Numbered from the stretch's first letter, positions 11,540 through 24,367 are shown. The stretch is DNA of 64,000 nucleotides from Trema orientale (GCA_002914845.1 JXTC01000039.1:1308935-1372934); one strand, 5' to 3'. Notes: generated by a model not told the origin, from the sequence alone. Numbers and translations are program-made.

Positions 11540-11900
11540 TTAATTAGGCTTTCTAACACTTTTAACCACAAAAACAAAAAGAATTACACAAATACGGTGA
11601 GTCAGTGTTTTTTTTTAATTAATATAACCTTTTTTCAGAAAATACTATTTTTAGAAAATATTTAGAAAAATATATTTAAAATGGTTATTAGTATCTAAAA
11701 AGTGGTTACCGATTACTAGTTATCAGTTATAACTGTCATTGATTATTAGTTACTAGTGTCTGAAAACTGGTTACTATTTTAAAAAATGATATTTTTCTAA
11801 CAATATTTTTTGAAAACGATATTTTTTAAAAGTACGGTACAATATTTAGAAACCATATATTTCTAATTCTTTTTCTAAAAACGTGTACAAGGCCTAATTT
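11540..11900. repeat. palindromic AT-rich repeat, family F, copy 1
   Basis: It starts with TTTCTAACACTTTTAACCAC and AGAATTACACAAATACGG. It continues through TTTAGAAAAATA repeats to a core with GATTACTAGTTATCAGTTAT and ends in reverse-complement-like arms (ATGATATTTTTCTAAC, TACGGTACAATATTTAG). The same order of arm and AACTAGTAACCAGT core recurs at 57765-58350 and 59510-59935. Confidence 0.5.
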
Positions 11901-12609
11901 TCGCTATTAACTACTACGTTATTGTCAATGAAAAAAATTATTTCTTTCAAATTTTCATTCACTATTTTTTTGTTGGCACTTGGTAGAAACTAGAAAGGAC
12001 CTAAGATATTTAAATATTATAAGCATCGTTCGCTACACTAAACATAATTGCTACGAAGAAAAAAAACAAAACTCCTAAGGCTATGCTTGGATATAATTTT
12101 AATTTTTTGTTTATAAATATTGAAAACAAAAACCAAAAATTTGTTTATGTTTTTAAATTTTAAAAATGAGATTTTTACTTGGTAACACAACAAATCACTT
12201 TTAATTTTAAAAAATGAAAAACATAAACATGCTTGCTAGGGCTTATTTAGATTCACTTCCAATTTTTTGTTTAAATAAATTGAAAACAGAAATAAAAATT
12301 TTGTTTTGATTTTCAATTTTTTAAACAAGAAACATGTTTGGCAAAGTTTATTTCACTATTTGTTTTCAAAAACAATAAAATACAAATAATGAGAACCCAT
12401 AATGTAAAAAGTATATATTACCTAAAGAATGGTACTAAGTGTACCAAAATTTTAATACCAACACATGTGCATATAAATTGGTATTATTTAATTGGTGAAT
12501 ATGATTAATTAATTTGTAGTAAGTTCTAATACACCAATTAAATAATGTCAGCTCATATGCCACATGTGTTAATATTAAAAATTTGGTAGCAATCTTAGTA
12601 CACCGAGAA
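11901..12609. other. AT-rich intergenic DNA, nothing recognised
   Basis: Only short local repeats are seen, for example TTTTTGTTT...AAATTGAAAACA at about 12100 and again at 12260. No gene is supported. Confidence 0.4.
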
Positions 12610-13030
12610 TTAGGTGAAAATTACACCTAATACCCGTTTTTTAAAACTTCTTTGAAACATACCCGTTTTTAAAACTTCTTCCAAAAATACCCATTTTTAC
12701 GGTCCACATTTCATATGAAAAATATGAGTGGTCCACATTTACAATGTAAATTTTATCTATGAGGTACACATTTCATGTGTAAAATATGAACGGTACACAT
12801 TTCAAAATGTGTGCCAATTTTGAGTGTAAGTTTTATTCACGAAATGTGGACCGCGGTATATATTTAATATATGAAATATAGACCGTGGTCTACATTTCAT
12901 GTGTAAAACAGTGGTGGTCTATATTTCTCCAAAAAGGGTATAAAAACGGGTATTTATGAAATAAAGATAAAAAATGGGTATTTATGAAAATATGGTCTTA
13001 AAAACGAGTATTTATGAACTTTTTCCGAGA
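12610..13030. repeat. MITE-like repeat family D, copy 1
   Basis: The left end has AAATTACACCTAATACCCG. The right end has the opposite orientation (GGGTATTTATGAA three times). The inside is made of about 40-bp degenerate units with GGTCCACATTTCATATG and GGTACACATTTCATGTG. A diverged copy with the same order lies at 58460-58775. Confidence 0.55.
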
Positions 13031-14343
13031 ATTATCCATTACCTATATGTCTTAGTTTTTTGTCAAGCTATTTCAATTAATATACTCGGTATATCAACTA
13101 TATTAATAATAAGTTGATATATGACTATATGAGTATGTTAACTGATTTCCCGAGATTTTATGTCCATGTATATAAGATAATGTACTGAATTATCAACTGA
13201 TTTACTGGAAATCTAATTTACCTAGTCGATATACCGAATAAGTGTACCGATGTAACTGAACATAAACTAAAAGAAAAGAAAAATGGACATTTTTTCAGTG
13301 ACTGAAAGTTCGATTCTCCCTCGTAGTTCGTCTGCTTTATAGGCACAAATATGGGCCCAAACTAATCAAAGAAAAGCTTCTAGACCTTGAAGATGGTTGG
13401 GTTGTGCAGTGCTTATTTGGGCCTCCATCATGACTAAAGTAGTCAAAAACTACTAATACCGCAATCATGACTCAATGTATGTACTAACCATGAATTGAGT
13501 ACAAATTCATCTTAGTACTTAGTAGAAGTTTAAATAGTACAATATAGTACACTGTGCTTACCTACTATACATATATAGATATTTTTTTCTTGCTGGCATA
13601 ATATATATATATATGTAGTTGTTTTAATTGTACGTAAAGTGCCTCTCTTTTTGGGGTAAAAAAAAGTTACAAACCAATTGGTTTGGTCAATCCTCTTTTA
13701 GATCAAGTTGGCTATTTAACTATGTGATAGAATCTTATATACATAATTATATAATGCAACCAGCACTAACTTTCGGCTCCTAGCCATGTTAGTTCCCAAA
13801 TAGAAAAAAGATTAGAATAAAACTAATACATAGAACAGGTATATTCGCTAGTCAAATTGTGTAAGAAAACAATTCAATCCCCGTGGAAGGTATTAAATTA
13901 CAAAACACAAGAAACCCCAAAACGTGTTTTTGTTTTTATTTTTCTTTTGGTGTGGAAGGCTGAGGAGTTTTATCAATTTAATTTTTTCATAATAATCGGT
14001 AATATTGTATCTAACATTCTTGCGTCATTCGCTGAAGTCATACAGAATAAGAATGTTAATAATTAATGACTCAGAGACCAAACTCAAGTCTCTTTCTTTT
14101 TTATTTTTTAAATTTTCTTATGGCCATGCGCGTGAAATCAGCTCACTAAGTTTGAAACTTGATCAACGACAAAAGTTTGATTAGGAAAATGAAATCATAG
14201 AGATACACTTGGACCAACGTTATCCATATATAGTGTCCAAATAAAACCCTCTCTATGTTCTTGATTAACATAAAATTAATGCTCTTGAACTGGTTTAATA
14301 TTAATTGTGTGACTAGAGAAACATATAATATATATATGCATAT
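13031..14343. other. AT-rich intergenic DNA, nothing recognised
   Basis: No gene or clear repeat is supported, apart from a short TA run at about 13602-13613. Confidence 0.4.
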
Positions 14344-14587
14344 GGGCATCAATCCAGTATGTTTTTTTTTTTTTTTAAACTTATGCATAGGTATCAATTT
14401 GACCAATAAAAATTTTTTTTACACATTTTTTTATATTAAAAAGTAAGAGAGAGAAATAACATTACTGATGCACGTCTTTTCATGTAAATTATTATAACCA
14501 TTGGATCACCATTAAATAATGATCCAACAGATAAAAAAAATACCTACACATAAGTAAAGAAAAACAATACCTACCGAATTGGCAACC
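14344..14587. mobile_element. MITE family B, copy 2
   Basis: The element starts GGGCATCAATCCAGTATG and ends CCTACCGAATTGGCAACC. Its centre has ACTGATGCACGTCTTTTCAT and CCATTGGATCACCATTAAAT. It has the same length as copy 1, in the opposite orientation relative to the internal GATGCACGTC motif. Confidence 0.8.
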
Positions 14588-15979
14588 TATATATATGTGG
14601 CTATATGTATTGGCCACTATGTGAACAAAGGATGAAAGCTTGGTCACGAAGAATAGCATTTTTTAAGTAACTTCAAGCTTTCACATGCGGCAATAATATT
14701 TGAATTAATGTTGCCCTTATTCGCTGAAGTAGTAAGAAATCATAGCCACTAGCTAGCCACTAAGGCGGCCATGAGGGACCCAATTGATGTATGTTGTCTA
14801 CTCTTAGGTATGAACCCTGTTAAAATTTTATTCCACTCTGAGTCATGATCAACCTTTTTCTGTTTCTTTGCTTCACTTATCTTTTATTTCTTTACGTAGT
14901 AATTACTACGGTGCAAATTGGGTCAATGACATACATCTATTACGGACCCGGTCTCAAATTCAAGTCTTTAACCCAAAAGAAGGATCGAGAAAAAACAAAA
15001 CGAAAAAGAAAAAAGAAAAGACCTGAGTACTTGACCAAGTTGGTTAGCTTGGCATGCATGCATGCATGGATAAAATTACCAAGCTCTCTCTTAATTATTT
15101 CTTATGAGATATGAATGACAAAATATTAATTTTACATTCACCGATTTTGCTGACCAATCATTCAACTGGGTTTATATATATGACAATTATACATGAAAGC
15201 TACTACGTTACGCGGTGTTTCATTAATTATTATTTATTACCTTTTTTTTTGTTGGGTTACAAAACGTTTATTATAAGATGGAGACTTTATCCATTAAACT
15301 ATCTTACACGTTTATAATAATATTGTTAAGTATTGTTAAATATTATATCCTAAAACAAAGTAGAAAATAGTTGGTCATAACTCATCCTAAACTTCTAGCT
15401 TTTTGAGCGTTTTCTCCACGCAATTTTACTAGGGAAAAGGGCTACTATTATTATCCCTAATAAAAAAACTGTGAAATATTTTCATTGATACACGTCGTCC
15501 GTCGATATATACTTCGAAGTACGAAATAACATGATATGCCTTAAATAGTTAATTATATATAGCATACGAAGAGATGTCAAAAGGGGTACATGCCGCTAAA
15601 ACTTGACTTGATCGAGTTATCTTGCGATTACTAGTTTACCCTTTTTTTCAAAGACTATTTCATCATGACAACTTGATGATCGCAATAAATAAATGTAGTC
15701 ATAAAGTAATATGTAGCTTAGTATAAATCAGAATACTCATGTTGTATTTTTGGCACCCTCAATTTCTCAGTATTTATGTAATTTCTCCCCATCTATTCTA
15801 TTTATAAATCAAATAAATATAATTTTCTCTCTTTTTTCTTTCGTTCTTTGTTTAAAAACTACTTAACTGGAACAGTCAATGTATATAGTTTCAAATTCAT
15901 CTTCTTTATATACGTTCTTTTTAAAAGGATTTCGATGACATAAAAGCTTTAAAATGTACACAGTTATTATATATATATA
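14588..15979. other. AT-rich intergenic DNA, nothing recognised
   Basis: There is a short GCATGCATGCATGCATGG run at about 15051-15068. Short open frames in this stretch have no domain or codon support. Confidence 0.4.
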
Positions 15980-16217
15980 GGGCATCAATCCAGTAAGTAT
16001 TTTTCTTTTTTTTACCTATACATAGATATTATTTTGGCCAATGAAAATTTATCATGCACATTTTTTATATTAAAAAATAAGAAAGAGAAAAAACATTAAT
16101 GATGCACGTCTTTTTATATACCTCATTATAGCCGTTAGATCACCATTAGATGATGATCTAATGGCTAAAAAAAATACGTATATATAAGTAAAAAAAACAC
16201 CTAGGAGATTAGCAACC
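15980..16217. mobile_element. MITE family B, copy 3
   Basis: The element starts GGGCATCAATCCAGTAAG and ends AGGAGATTAGCAACC. Its centre has AATGATGCACGTCTTTTTAT and GCCGTTAGATCACCATTAGA. It is 238 bp and close to copy 2. Confidence 0.8.
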
Positions 16218-16699
16218 ATATATGTATATATTATACACACGCACTAATATCTATCCCAAACCTAGCTAGTGATGATCTACACATGAAACTCGTTTTAAAA
16301 AAAAGTGAAATTAGAAGAAGGGGGGCGACCCACTATTTCTTATGAGGTCACTATGCGATTTTGTTGATAAACGCAGAACGACAGTTGTACTTGATCACTC
16401 ACAAATGACCGTAGCACTCAGTCATATGCAAATAGGGGATGTATTTGTTCGTGTTTCAATATCTCTCTCTTTGTGACATTTGTGCATTCATCACGTTGAA
16501 GTTTTTCATCATAGAAATTATGTACGTTACACCAAAATACACTCATAAACATAACTTGGAGTGTAGCATTTCCTAACGGACTGTTGGGAAAAAACCAAAG
16601 TGAAAGAGTGACCATTATTTAATCTCTGAATTTGTCTTGGTTGTCCCCGTTACCAAACAAGGACAAAATCCAAATCCGTCACCAAAAAGTCAGAAAACT

Positions 16700-17200
16700 A
16701 TATTCTAACCCTCAATGACGTGTCGAGTGTTTTTGGGTTTGAGGCATTGAGCTCCCTCGTGCCCCACGTGATAGTCCCAAACCCCATCATCAGTATTAAT
16801 CCCCACGTGCCAAATAACCAACACTATGGGTCACTAATAAAGGAATCTCTCCTCTCCTGGATGGAATGGGATAATATGTTTGCTTGAGGAGGAGGGAGAA
16901 GTGTGGGGCCCCACTTAAAAGGCAAAAAAGCCCACTAAGCCCACTAATGGGCCCTAACAGGGATACCACCAGCTAATCCAATCTAATCAAGCTATCATTT
17001 TCAAGCTGTGTGTGCTGTTGTATGGTACTTTCCTCGATAACCGCAATATTCGTCTCCTAGCCGCATTGCTGCCGCCACGTGTCCGGTGAGTGTCTGGAGT
17101 TATCATACGTGGTGGGGCCCACACTAGAACCGACCATATCACTCTGAGAGGGGGTAGGACTGTCCCTATATAGTAGACTAACTGTACATAGGAATAGGAG
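16700..17200. promoter_or_regulatory. GC-richer island with G-boxes and TCP/site II-type motifs
   Basis: CACGTG occurs at 16765-16770, 16804-16809 and 17076-17081. Perfect or near palindromes GTGGGGCCCCAC and GTGGGGCCCAC occur at 16903-16914 and 17112-17122. AGCCCAC, AGCCCAC and TGGGCCC stand in a row at about 16929-16952. These match binding sites of bZIP/bHLH factors and of TCP factors. CCCTATATAGTA at about 17163-17174 could be a TATA box. No coding gene is seen in or just after the island, so it may be a distal regulatory region or the promoter of a non-coding transcript. It is about 5 kb upstream of the Dof gene. Confidence 0.4.
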
Positions 17201-19023
17201 TCTCCCCCCTTAATGGCTGCTGATCTTTGGTACAAAACAATCTGATCGCCTCTACATCTCTATCTCTATCTAATAATATCTAACTATACATAGGTATATA
17301 TCTATCTAACTCGTCCCCATTTCAAGTTCAACTTCCAAAAAGTGATTCTCTACTAACAAAAATTTTGAGAAAAATTTGACCCAAAAAAAAATTAAATAAA
17401 TAAAGAAAGGAACACATAGAATTGTTGCTGTCACATGTACTGTCAACATGCATGCTTGTGATTTTTCTAAAGTCACTGTTTGTGATTGGTTATGAGGATT
17501 CAAATGTAAATACATATGTAAATAATTACCTTTTCGAATATAATTATTTCATAAGCGTATTTGCTTCTAGATCAACTTGGAGTTAGAAATCTAAAACAGG
17601 ATGTTGTGCTACTTTGGTCTTTTGCCTTCTTTTGGTTTATGATAAGGATTTTCTGGGTTTGCGTAATGTCTATTATATAGAGAAAAATACTAAATGTTAT
17701 AGCAAATTATCTTAATAAAAGAAACTTCGTGGCAAATACTAAGTGGAGTAAAAAATGACACATATTAATTCATTATTTGTTACGCGACATTATTTAAGAT
17801 TTTTTTTTATATTAGTTTGAAAGATTTGTTGAATTACTCATATGTATAATTGTTTTTAATAATATCTCCTCGTTTTTTTCAGGGGTATTCATTTTTTAAA
17901 AAAGAAAAAATTCAAAAGAGTGTTTTTGGTATAATTAGCTGTTTTGGTAGTGATTCACGTACAATTTATCTCTACCCACTATTATGGTTTTTGAAAATGC
18001 GTTTATTTACACAGAGAAAAGTTCTTACAACTCTGAAGGCTCGACCGATAAGTTTCAAAACAAATATATGAGCCTCCAAATGAAGAGTCACAAACAACAA
18101 TTTTTTGATTTTAAGACTCTATCTTACACTTTTCAAAGTGATGATCAACAGTCATAATTCAAGCTTAATATGTTGCTGAGTAAATGATATATAGATGATA
18201 GAATCCCATGCTTAATATCACACGTACTTGATTTTTGTACTATTAAAAAATCGCTAGAAGCTAAGGGTTGTAATCTAATGATTAATTGAGTACCTAACAT
18301 CGCACTCTTAAAAAACATGTTTTTTTTTTTTTAAATAATATTTAATATTCCCCTGATCATATTATAGAACTTTCAATTACTCACCAAAATTTCCTTCTTA
18401 TTGAAGTAATTAGGAGAATCAACAGTGCTAGAAAAGACTACACGTCTAACAAACTAGCTAGCCAAGACTTAAGAGGACAGTTTTCATGCTACGTGGACTA
18501 ATAAGGTCGACCAAAATTCGCAACATATATTCAGACTCTTCTCATTGGTCAATATTTTTAATTACTACATTTTTTTTAGCTTTCTTGATCACAAAGTACT
18601 AATTAAGACAAAACAAATCATATTAATTATTAATGGAGCGTTATTTCAAGTTTTGAAAAAAATGTATCATATTGACCAACAACGACTGTGATATCACAAG
18701 CGACTTAATTTTCAAATTCAATTGGAACAATCAAAATGAAGAGTTTATGATGTGACAAAATACTATAACATATAGATCCTTATATGTTAGATGAACATTA
18801 TTATTAATTTTTGTTGATAATTATATTTAAGAAGCTAAGTTATAGTGAACATTAATGTAGAGAAAGATTCTACACTACAAAAGAGTGAAAATTTTCCAGA
18901 TTCTTTTCTTCAATGAAGATGCAAACCATACAAACCGATGCAAATATGTCCCCGGGCGTAGTTTCCCACGCCACTTTATTACTTTCCTTTTCTTTTAAGC
19001 CCCTTCTTCTGTGTTTTTCTTCT
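17201..19023. other. AT-rich intergenic DNA, nothing recognised
   Basis: No gene or transposon terminus is recognised in this stretch. Confidence 0.4.
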
Positions 19024-19059
19024 TTGACTGATAATTTTGACTGGTCAACTAACTTGACT
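19024..19059. promoter_or_regulatory. cluster of four W-box cores
   Basis: TTGACT occurs at 19024-19029, 19037-19042 and 19054-19059. GGTCAA (a TTGACC on -) occurs at 19043-19048. TTGAC[CT] is the WRKY-binding W-box. Four in 36 bp is dense for AT-rich intergenic DNA. A GTGGCCCCAC motif follows at 19113-19122. Function is inferred only from motif identity. Confidence 0.4.
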
Positions 19060-19122
19060 GACCCCTACGATGATGTTCATACCGTTGGCCCCCCATACGC
19101 ACACTCCATTTAGTGGCCCCAC

Positions 19123-21284
19123 CACTCCTACAAATCAATGTTTGTGTGTTTATATTAATCGTACCCCAAAATTTTTTATAATTTTTTTTATATTTTTTTT
19201 GAAGATTTTTATTGGCCAAAGCCCAAAAAGAATGCTTATCCAAATTTCGTTACTCGAAATAGGTTGGAGCCTAAGCAAAAATTTCTCATAGGATCCGAAG
19301 GCCATGATGGCGAGTATCAATCATTGTTTGTTTATTATTTCTTGATTTCTGACAGATGGTAACAGGTTAGAATTTTGGTTGGTACATTGTTTTTCCCACC
19401 AGCCACTCCAAGAATCTTGGCCCATAAATGGTATTGTCACATACGTGTAAAGCTAGCTTAAATGTGAGCCGTCTGATCCTTTGTTTTTTTTTTCAGGACT
19501 TCATTTCATTTGGTGATCATCATCAGATCGAGTGGGTTGCATGTGGGATTCCAAACATTCTCAGTTTTCTTTAAAATATATATTATATATATACACTTTT
19601 TATTTTGTTGGATATTTATTAATTAAACCTAAAGAATTCAACATCAATGATGAGTTTTGTTTTATATATAGGCTGTGGTACTACTAGCTAGGTCGATTTG
19701 TTGTTATAATTTGGTTAAAGAACGTAAGTTGATAGACTTGGAAAATCTGCTTTCTTGACTGCTAATTATTATGTAGCAACAACCTTGGATAATAAAGAGT
19801 AAAAAAAAATAAATAAATAAAAGAAAAAAATAAAGAAAAACCATTTCTTTAATTTCTGTATGACGTTCAAACATGGTTTAAGCTTAATCATTGTGATTGT
19901 GATGGTCATGTATACCTGCTTTTGTCCATATTGCTAAATATTTTTGGATCAACTTTGATGGGATGAGTAATGCTAATTTAGAGTCTGTAGACTCTAGCTA
20001 GCACATATATACTTACTGAAATGTTAAATATGTGTATATAGCATGTTTTAGTATCCAGATACCTTTATGCTATACGTAATTGTACCTTAATTTATTTCAA
20101 GAGATTAAGAAGAGAATTGCTTTGATTTGAGATTTATCAAGGAGCAACAATTTTTTCCGTTGTATAAAAAGAAATTATGTGTAAACATATGGAGTATTCT
20201 CTATTTGCTAAACTGATTAATTATCCATTCTCCTTTTTGCCACAAATAAGTGGAATTTGAGCCTTGATTTGGTTAATTAATTGATTTTGTTGAGATAGTT
20301 CAACGTCCAATTAAGTAAAGTACTTGTAGACTTGTTGTGTCTTAATTTAAGAAACTCATCCAATAATTACTTTTTTGAATCCCAAAAATACTTTTTTTTT
20401 TCAATGATTAATGAAGCTATATATATATATTTTTTCTGATTAGTTATATCTGAGCTTGATTACATGTAACTTTTACTTGTCCACGTTGGATCATCATTAC
20501 TATTTTTGATTCACATCGATAAATTTGTCATAACATGGATTTTTGAGAAAACAAAGATTCATGGTCTAATTCTCCCTGTCTTTCACTGCCGTGGCCCGTT
20601 CTCCAACTTGGTCAATTTGATAAGTGAATATGTTATATATAATATGTCCAAAACAACATATATAGTAGAAAATAGCAAACAACAATTTTAGGTGAAACAT
20701 ATAGAAACACACACAAAACAAACACCGTCTATTGTTTACTTCCACTAAGTACGTACCCAAATAATCTTTTTATTTTTTTCATCTTCCAATACCAAATATT
20801 CCACAACAATATTATGTAGTAGTACCAAAACTTGTAGTGTTGTCCACTATACCTCAAATGGTTATCATCTTCGGTTGTCTTTCCAATAGACTTTTCATAC
20901 CAAACAATATATTGGTGATTACGATGGGAGCAGAGTTTGGAGTTGAACACGACTAATCACAAAAATGTTACCAACTGGCAAAACAAGATTAATATCCAAT
21001 AGTTGGGGCTATTGCATGAAAATGAAATATGAATATGAAGAAGAAGAAAAAACACATTATAAACACACAAAAAATAAAAATAAAAATAAATTCAGAATCC
21101 CTGTGTCACTGTCACAAATGTCCCCCTGCATGTCCCAACCATCATTATAAAGTCCACATCATCAGAACCTTCAACAACCAACTACAGCAGCAACAAAACA
21201 AACAAATCAATTTGAATCAATCAAACTAAAATAAGAACCAAAAAGAAAAAAAAAAATAAAAGAGAAAATTCACTCACTATCTCA
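19123..21284. other. AT-rich intergenic DNA upstream of the Dof gene
   Basis: No gene or clear repeat is recognised here. Confidence 0.4.
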
Positions 21285-21758
21285 GTGGGCCCCACCCCAT
21301 CTCACAACAGTCCAAAAACACCTAACTCTTTTTTCTTTTTTTTTTTTCTCTTCTTATGATTCTTGTTCTTCTGTTATGCCTAGCTTAGACAAAATCTCTG
21401 TTTTTCTTTGTTTTTTTCTTTGTTTATTGAAATTATTTTTAAATTGTTTTCTTTTGCTTTTTGGACTATTTTGTTATGGATGGGTTTATTTTTGGAAGCA
21501 CGAGGTTCGTGTTGGTGGGCTGAGATTAGATAATAAGATCATTATAGATTACAGATAGATACAATAAATATTATATAGTAGTAAATGGTATAGTCTATTG
21601 AGGAAAGAAAGGGTTTGTGTCGATGAATTGAATTGTTGAGAGAGTTTGAGAGAGGGAATGTGGTAAGTAACTAGTGGTGGTGTGTGGGGACCACTAGAGG
21701 GGGTAAGGCGTTTCGTGGGGTCCACGAATAGTTGAAACCACGCGAGAGGGGGACCCAC
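21285..21758. promoter_or_regulatory. group of palindromic GTGGGNCCCAC motifs upstream of the Dof gene
   Basis: GTGGGCCCCAC is at 21285-21295, GTGGGGACCAC at 21684-21694, GTGGGGTCCAC at 21715-21725 and GGACCCAC at 21751-21758. They fit TCP-type binding sites (GGNCCCAC / GTGGNCCC). They lie about 0.3-0.8 kb upstream of the probable Dof transcription start, so they are good candidates for its proximal promoter. Confidence 0.45.
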
Positions 21759-22072
21759 GAGAATGGACCGAGTAATGTTACTACTACGAAATGAAACCGT
21801 TACTGCATAATAAGAGGGGATTGGAGAGAGAGGGAAAGAGATGACTGGAATTTTCTTATTACTTTCTCTGCGTGCAAGCTAACCTCATCGATCAACTCGT
21901 ACGGTGGAACCCTCTCCACATCCATCATTACTTTCTCTCTCTAAAAACATCTTTAATTCTTTCTCTGTCTCAAAATTCTCTTTTTTTTCCCCTTAAAAAA
22001 CATAAATATTTTATTTTATTTCGTTTTATTTATTTTTTTATATCTCCCTCTCTCTCTTTCTTGGGTTTGCTT

Positions 22073-22078
22073 TATATA
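22073..22078 (+). promoter_or_regulatory. candidate TATA box of the Dof gene
   Basis: TTTATATATT stands 266 bp before the start codon. A CT-rich leader follows (about 22137-22168), as is common in plant 5' UTRs. The transcription start is not known. If it lies just downstream, the leader would contain an upstream ORF at 22084-22128. Confidence 0.4.
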
Positions 22079-22083
22079 TTTAG

Positions 22084-22128
22084 ATGGGTGGCTCTGTTTC
22101 CTTACTTTGCATGACTGCTTGGCCTTAA
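22084..22128 (+). CDS. possible 14-codon upstream ORF in the Dof leader
   Basis: ATG at 22084-22086 reads MGGSVSLLCMTAWP and stops at 22126-22128. It counts only if transcription starts at or before 22084, which is uncertain given the TATA candidate at 22073. A second upstream ATG at 22340 overlaps the main start (ATGCATGG) in another frame. Confidence 0.2.
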   Translation: MGGSVSLLCMTAWP

Positions 22129-22343
22129 ACCTCTTATCTCTCTCTTTCTCTCTCTCTTTCTCTCTCTCTTCAAGTTCTCTAGTCTCTTCTAATTCCCTCC
22201 TTGTCTTTAGTTCCTTTGAAAACAAACAAATAGTCTTATACATATACCTATATATATAGTTACTTACACCAAAAGTACTTAACAAACATTTCTTCAGAGT
22301 TGAGAGTAAGGAGCCAGCTAAGCCTTTTGAATACCTTTCATGC

Positions 22344-24367
22344 ATGGATCCTTCAAGTGGACAAAATATGCAGGTAGGGATATATTGTTGGTGAAATGTT
22401 ACAGCTCTGTAATTGGTTTCAATAAAACTTTTTCTGTCTTCTCCTTTCTTTCTCTCTCCTACTGTTTTTTTTTTTTTTTTCATGGGGCTTAACTGGGGTT
22501 TGGTAATAATTGATTTGGAGTTCTGGGTTTGATTACAAAAGATGTATAGAGATAGTAGCTCTGAGTTATATAGTTGGTTTATACAATCAAAGTTTGGTAC
22601 ACTAATAAGAAAGATTTGATCTTTGATCTTTGAGCTTTGTTTTCTGTCTTGGTGTTTTTCTCAAATTTCTTTTTGCTTTTTTGTTTTTCAGAAGTGGGTT
22701 TCCAGTACTAGTGTTTTTAGGATTAATTAGCCATGTATATGCTAGCTAGGTTTGCTTTTGAAGCAAGTATAGCACTTTTGCACTTTGATCTCAAAAATAT
22801 ATATATTTTTTTTGTGTAAGTCATGTACTTGCTTTTAAGATGGTAATCCTTTCTCAAAAATATACCTAATGACAAGAAAATTCCTTTTCTGCTGTATATA
22901 GTTGCTTTACTTTTGTTATTTGTTTTTGTGTTCAGACATGACAAAATTAAAGCAAAAGAAACTAAACACGAATTTATAACTCATAAAGTTTTAGCTGCTT
23001 AATTTTTATCTGAATTATGTCTATATGTACACCAAGGTTTTTAGGCAATCAAATAAAATTTTCTTTTTGTATATACCTTCTAGCTAGAATTACATTTACA
23101 GGTAATAAACAAGCATAACAAACTTTCTTGTTTTTTATAGTAAAAGAAAATCCTTGCTTGAAAAAAGGTTCATTAAGTTACAAGAAAGGAATCATTAAAG
23201 AAGAAAAACCTTCCATCATCTAGCACTTGAGTTGGCATTTTCATCACATATATATATATATAATCGACTTTCTCCAAAAACATAAATAAGTATATACATG
23301 AATATGTATATATTTATGTGTGTGTACATATGTGCTCTCTTTACTAATTTTGTGATCTTAATAATTATGATCAGGAAATGAGTTCCGATTCACTGGGAAA
23401 TATGTTGGTGGGATCAAAGCCTCAGCAGGAGAGGAAACCAAGGCCACATCCAGAACAAGCCCTAAAGTGCCCAAGATGTGACTCCACAAACACCAAATTC
23501 TGCTACTACAACAACTACAGCCTATCTCAGCCCAGGTACTTCTGCAAAGCCTGTAGGAGGTACTGGACCAAAGGGGGCACACTGAGAAATGTTCCAGTGG
23601 GTGGAGGGTGCAGGAGAAACAAAAGGTCCTCCTCATCCTCATCAACATCATCAGCAACATCATCAATATCAAAATTGAGGGCTCAGGATAACTCACTCAC
23701 ACCCAATCCCAACCCACTCATTGCCCATCATCTCCCAGTAGTACCCAGCTTGGGGTATGACTCCAATGACCTCAGCCTTGCCTTTGCTAGGCTCCAAAAA
23801 CAGTCATGTGGACAGTTGGGTTTTGATGATCATGATCACCACCTTTCTATTTTGGGAAACCCTGATCATAATCAAATCCTTGGAATTAGCAACCTTGGCA
23901 TTAACAACGGCAATGGTGGTGGTGGTGGTAGTAGTGGGTTCCTTGATGCACTCAGGAATGGTTTTTATGAGTCCCAGAATCACTCCAATTTGTATTATGG
24001 ATTTGGGAATGGGAGCAACATGGAGAATGGAGTTAGTGGGGATCATCAGAATATGAGTGGTCAGCTGCCTTATCATGATGATCAAGATCATCATCAGGAG
24101 ATGATCAGTGGTAATAATGGGACAACAACAGCAGTGACAGTCACCACAATTAAGCAAGAGCTTAGCCATAATGGAATGAGATCATCTTCATCAGATCATC
24201 ATGATCATCAGAATAGGGTCTTGTGGGGTTGTCCTTGGCAGCTTAATGGATCAGATAATCAGTATCATGGAAGTATGGGTGATATTGATCATGCGGCTGG
24301 GAGAGAGAGCTGGAATGGACTTGCTTCATCTTGGCATGGTCTTATCAATAGTACTCCTTTAATGTAG
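22344..24367 (+). CDS. Dof-domain zinc-finger transcription factor
   Basis: This is a nuclear DNA-binding protein of the plant-specific Dof family, which binds AAAG-core promoter sites. Exon 1 is 22344-22373 ([10 protein letters not shown]). A GT-AG intron spans 22374-23374 in phase 0. Exon 2 is 23375-24367 and starts EMSSDSLGN; the total is 340 aa. The Dof finger is at about residues 39-92, with C42, C45, C67 and C70 in the expected CX2CX21CX2C spacing, and contains [20 protein letters not shown] and [21 protein letters not shown] basic NKR and a Ser tract follow. The rest is Asn/Gly/His/Asp-rich, as usual for the activation half of Dof proteins, and ends in [16 protein letters not shown]. 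The tiny first exon before the Dof exon is a known arrangement in the family. A start at M12 (23378) without exon 1 is possible but less likely, because the splice join keeps frame and begins with MDP. I do not assign an orthologue. Confidence 0.93.

Noticed and set aside
16700-17235. a protein-coding gene in the GC-richer island
   Set aside because: The open frames are short, unspliced continuation is not seen, and an ATG after the TATA-like site stops after ten codons. Only regulatory motifs are supported.
23757-24169. open frames on both strands overlapping the Dof C-terminal half
   Set aside because: They are shadows of the Asn/His/Gly-rich Dof tail with no independent evidence.
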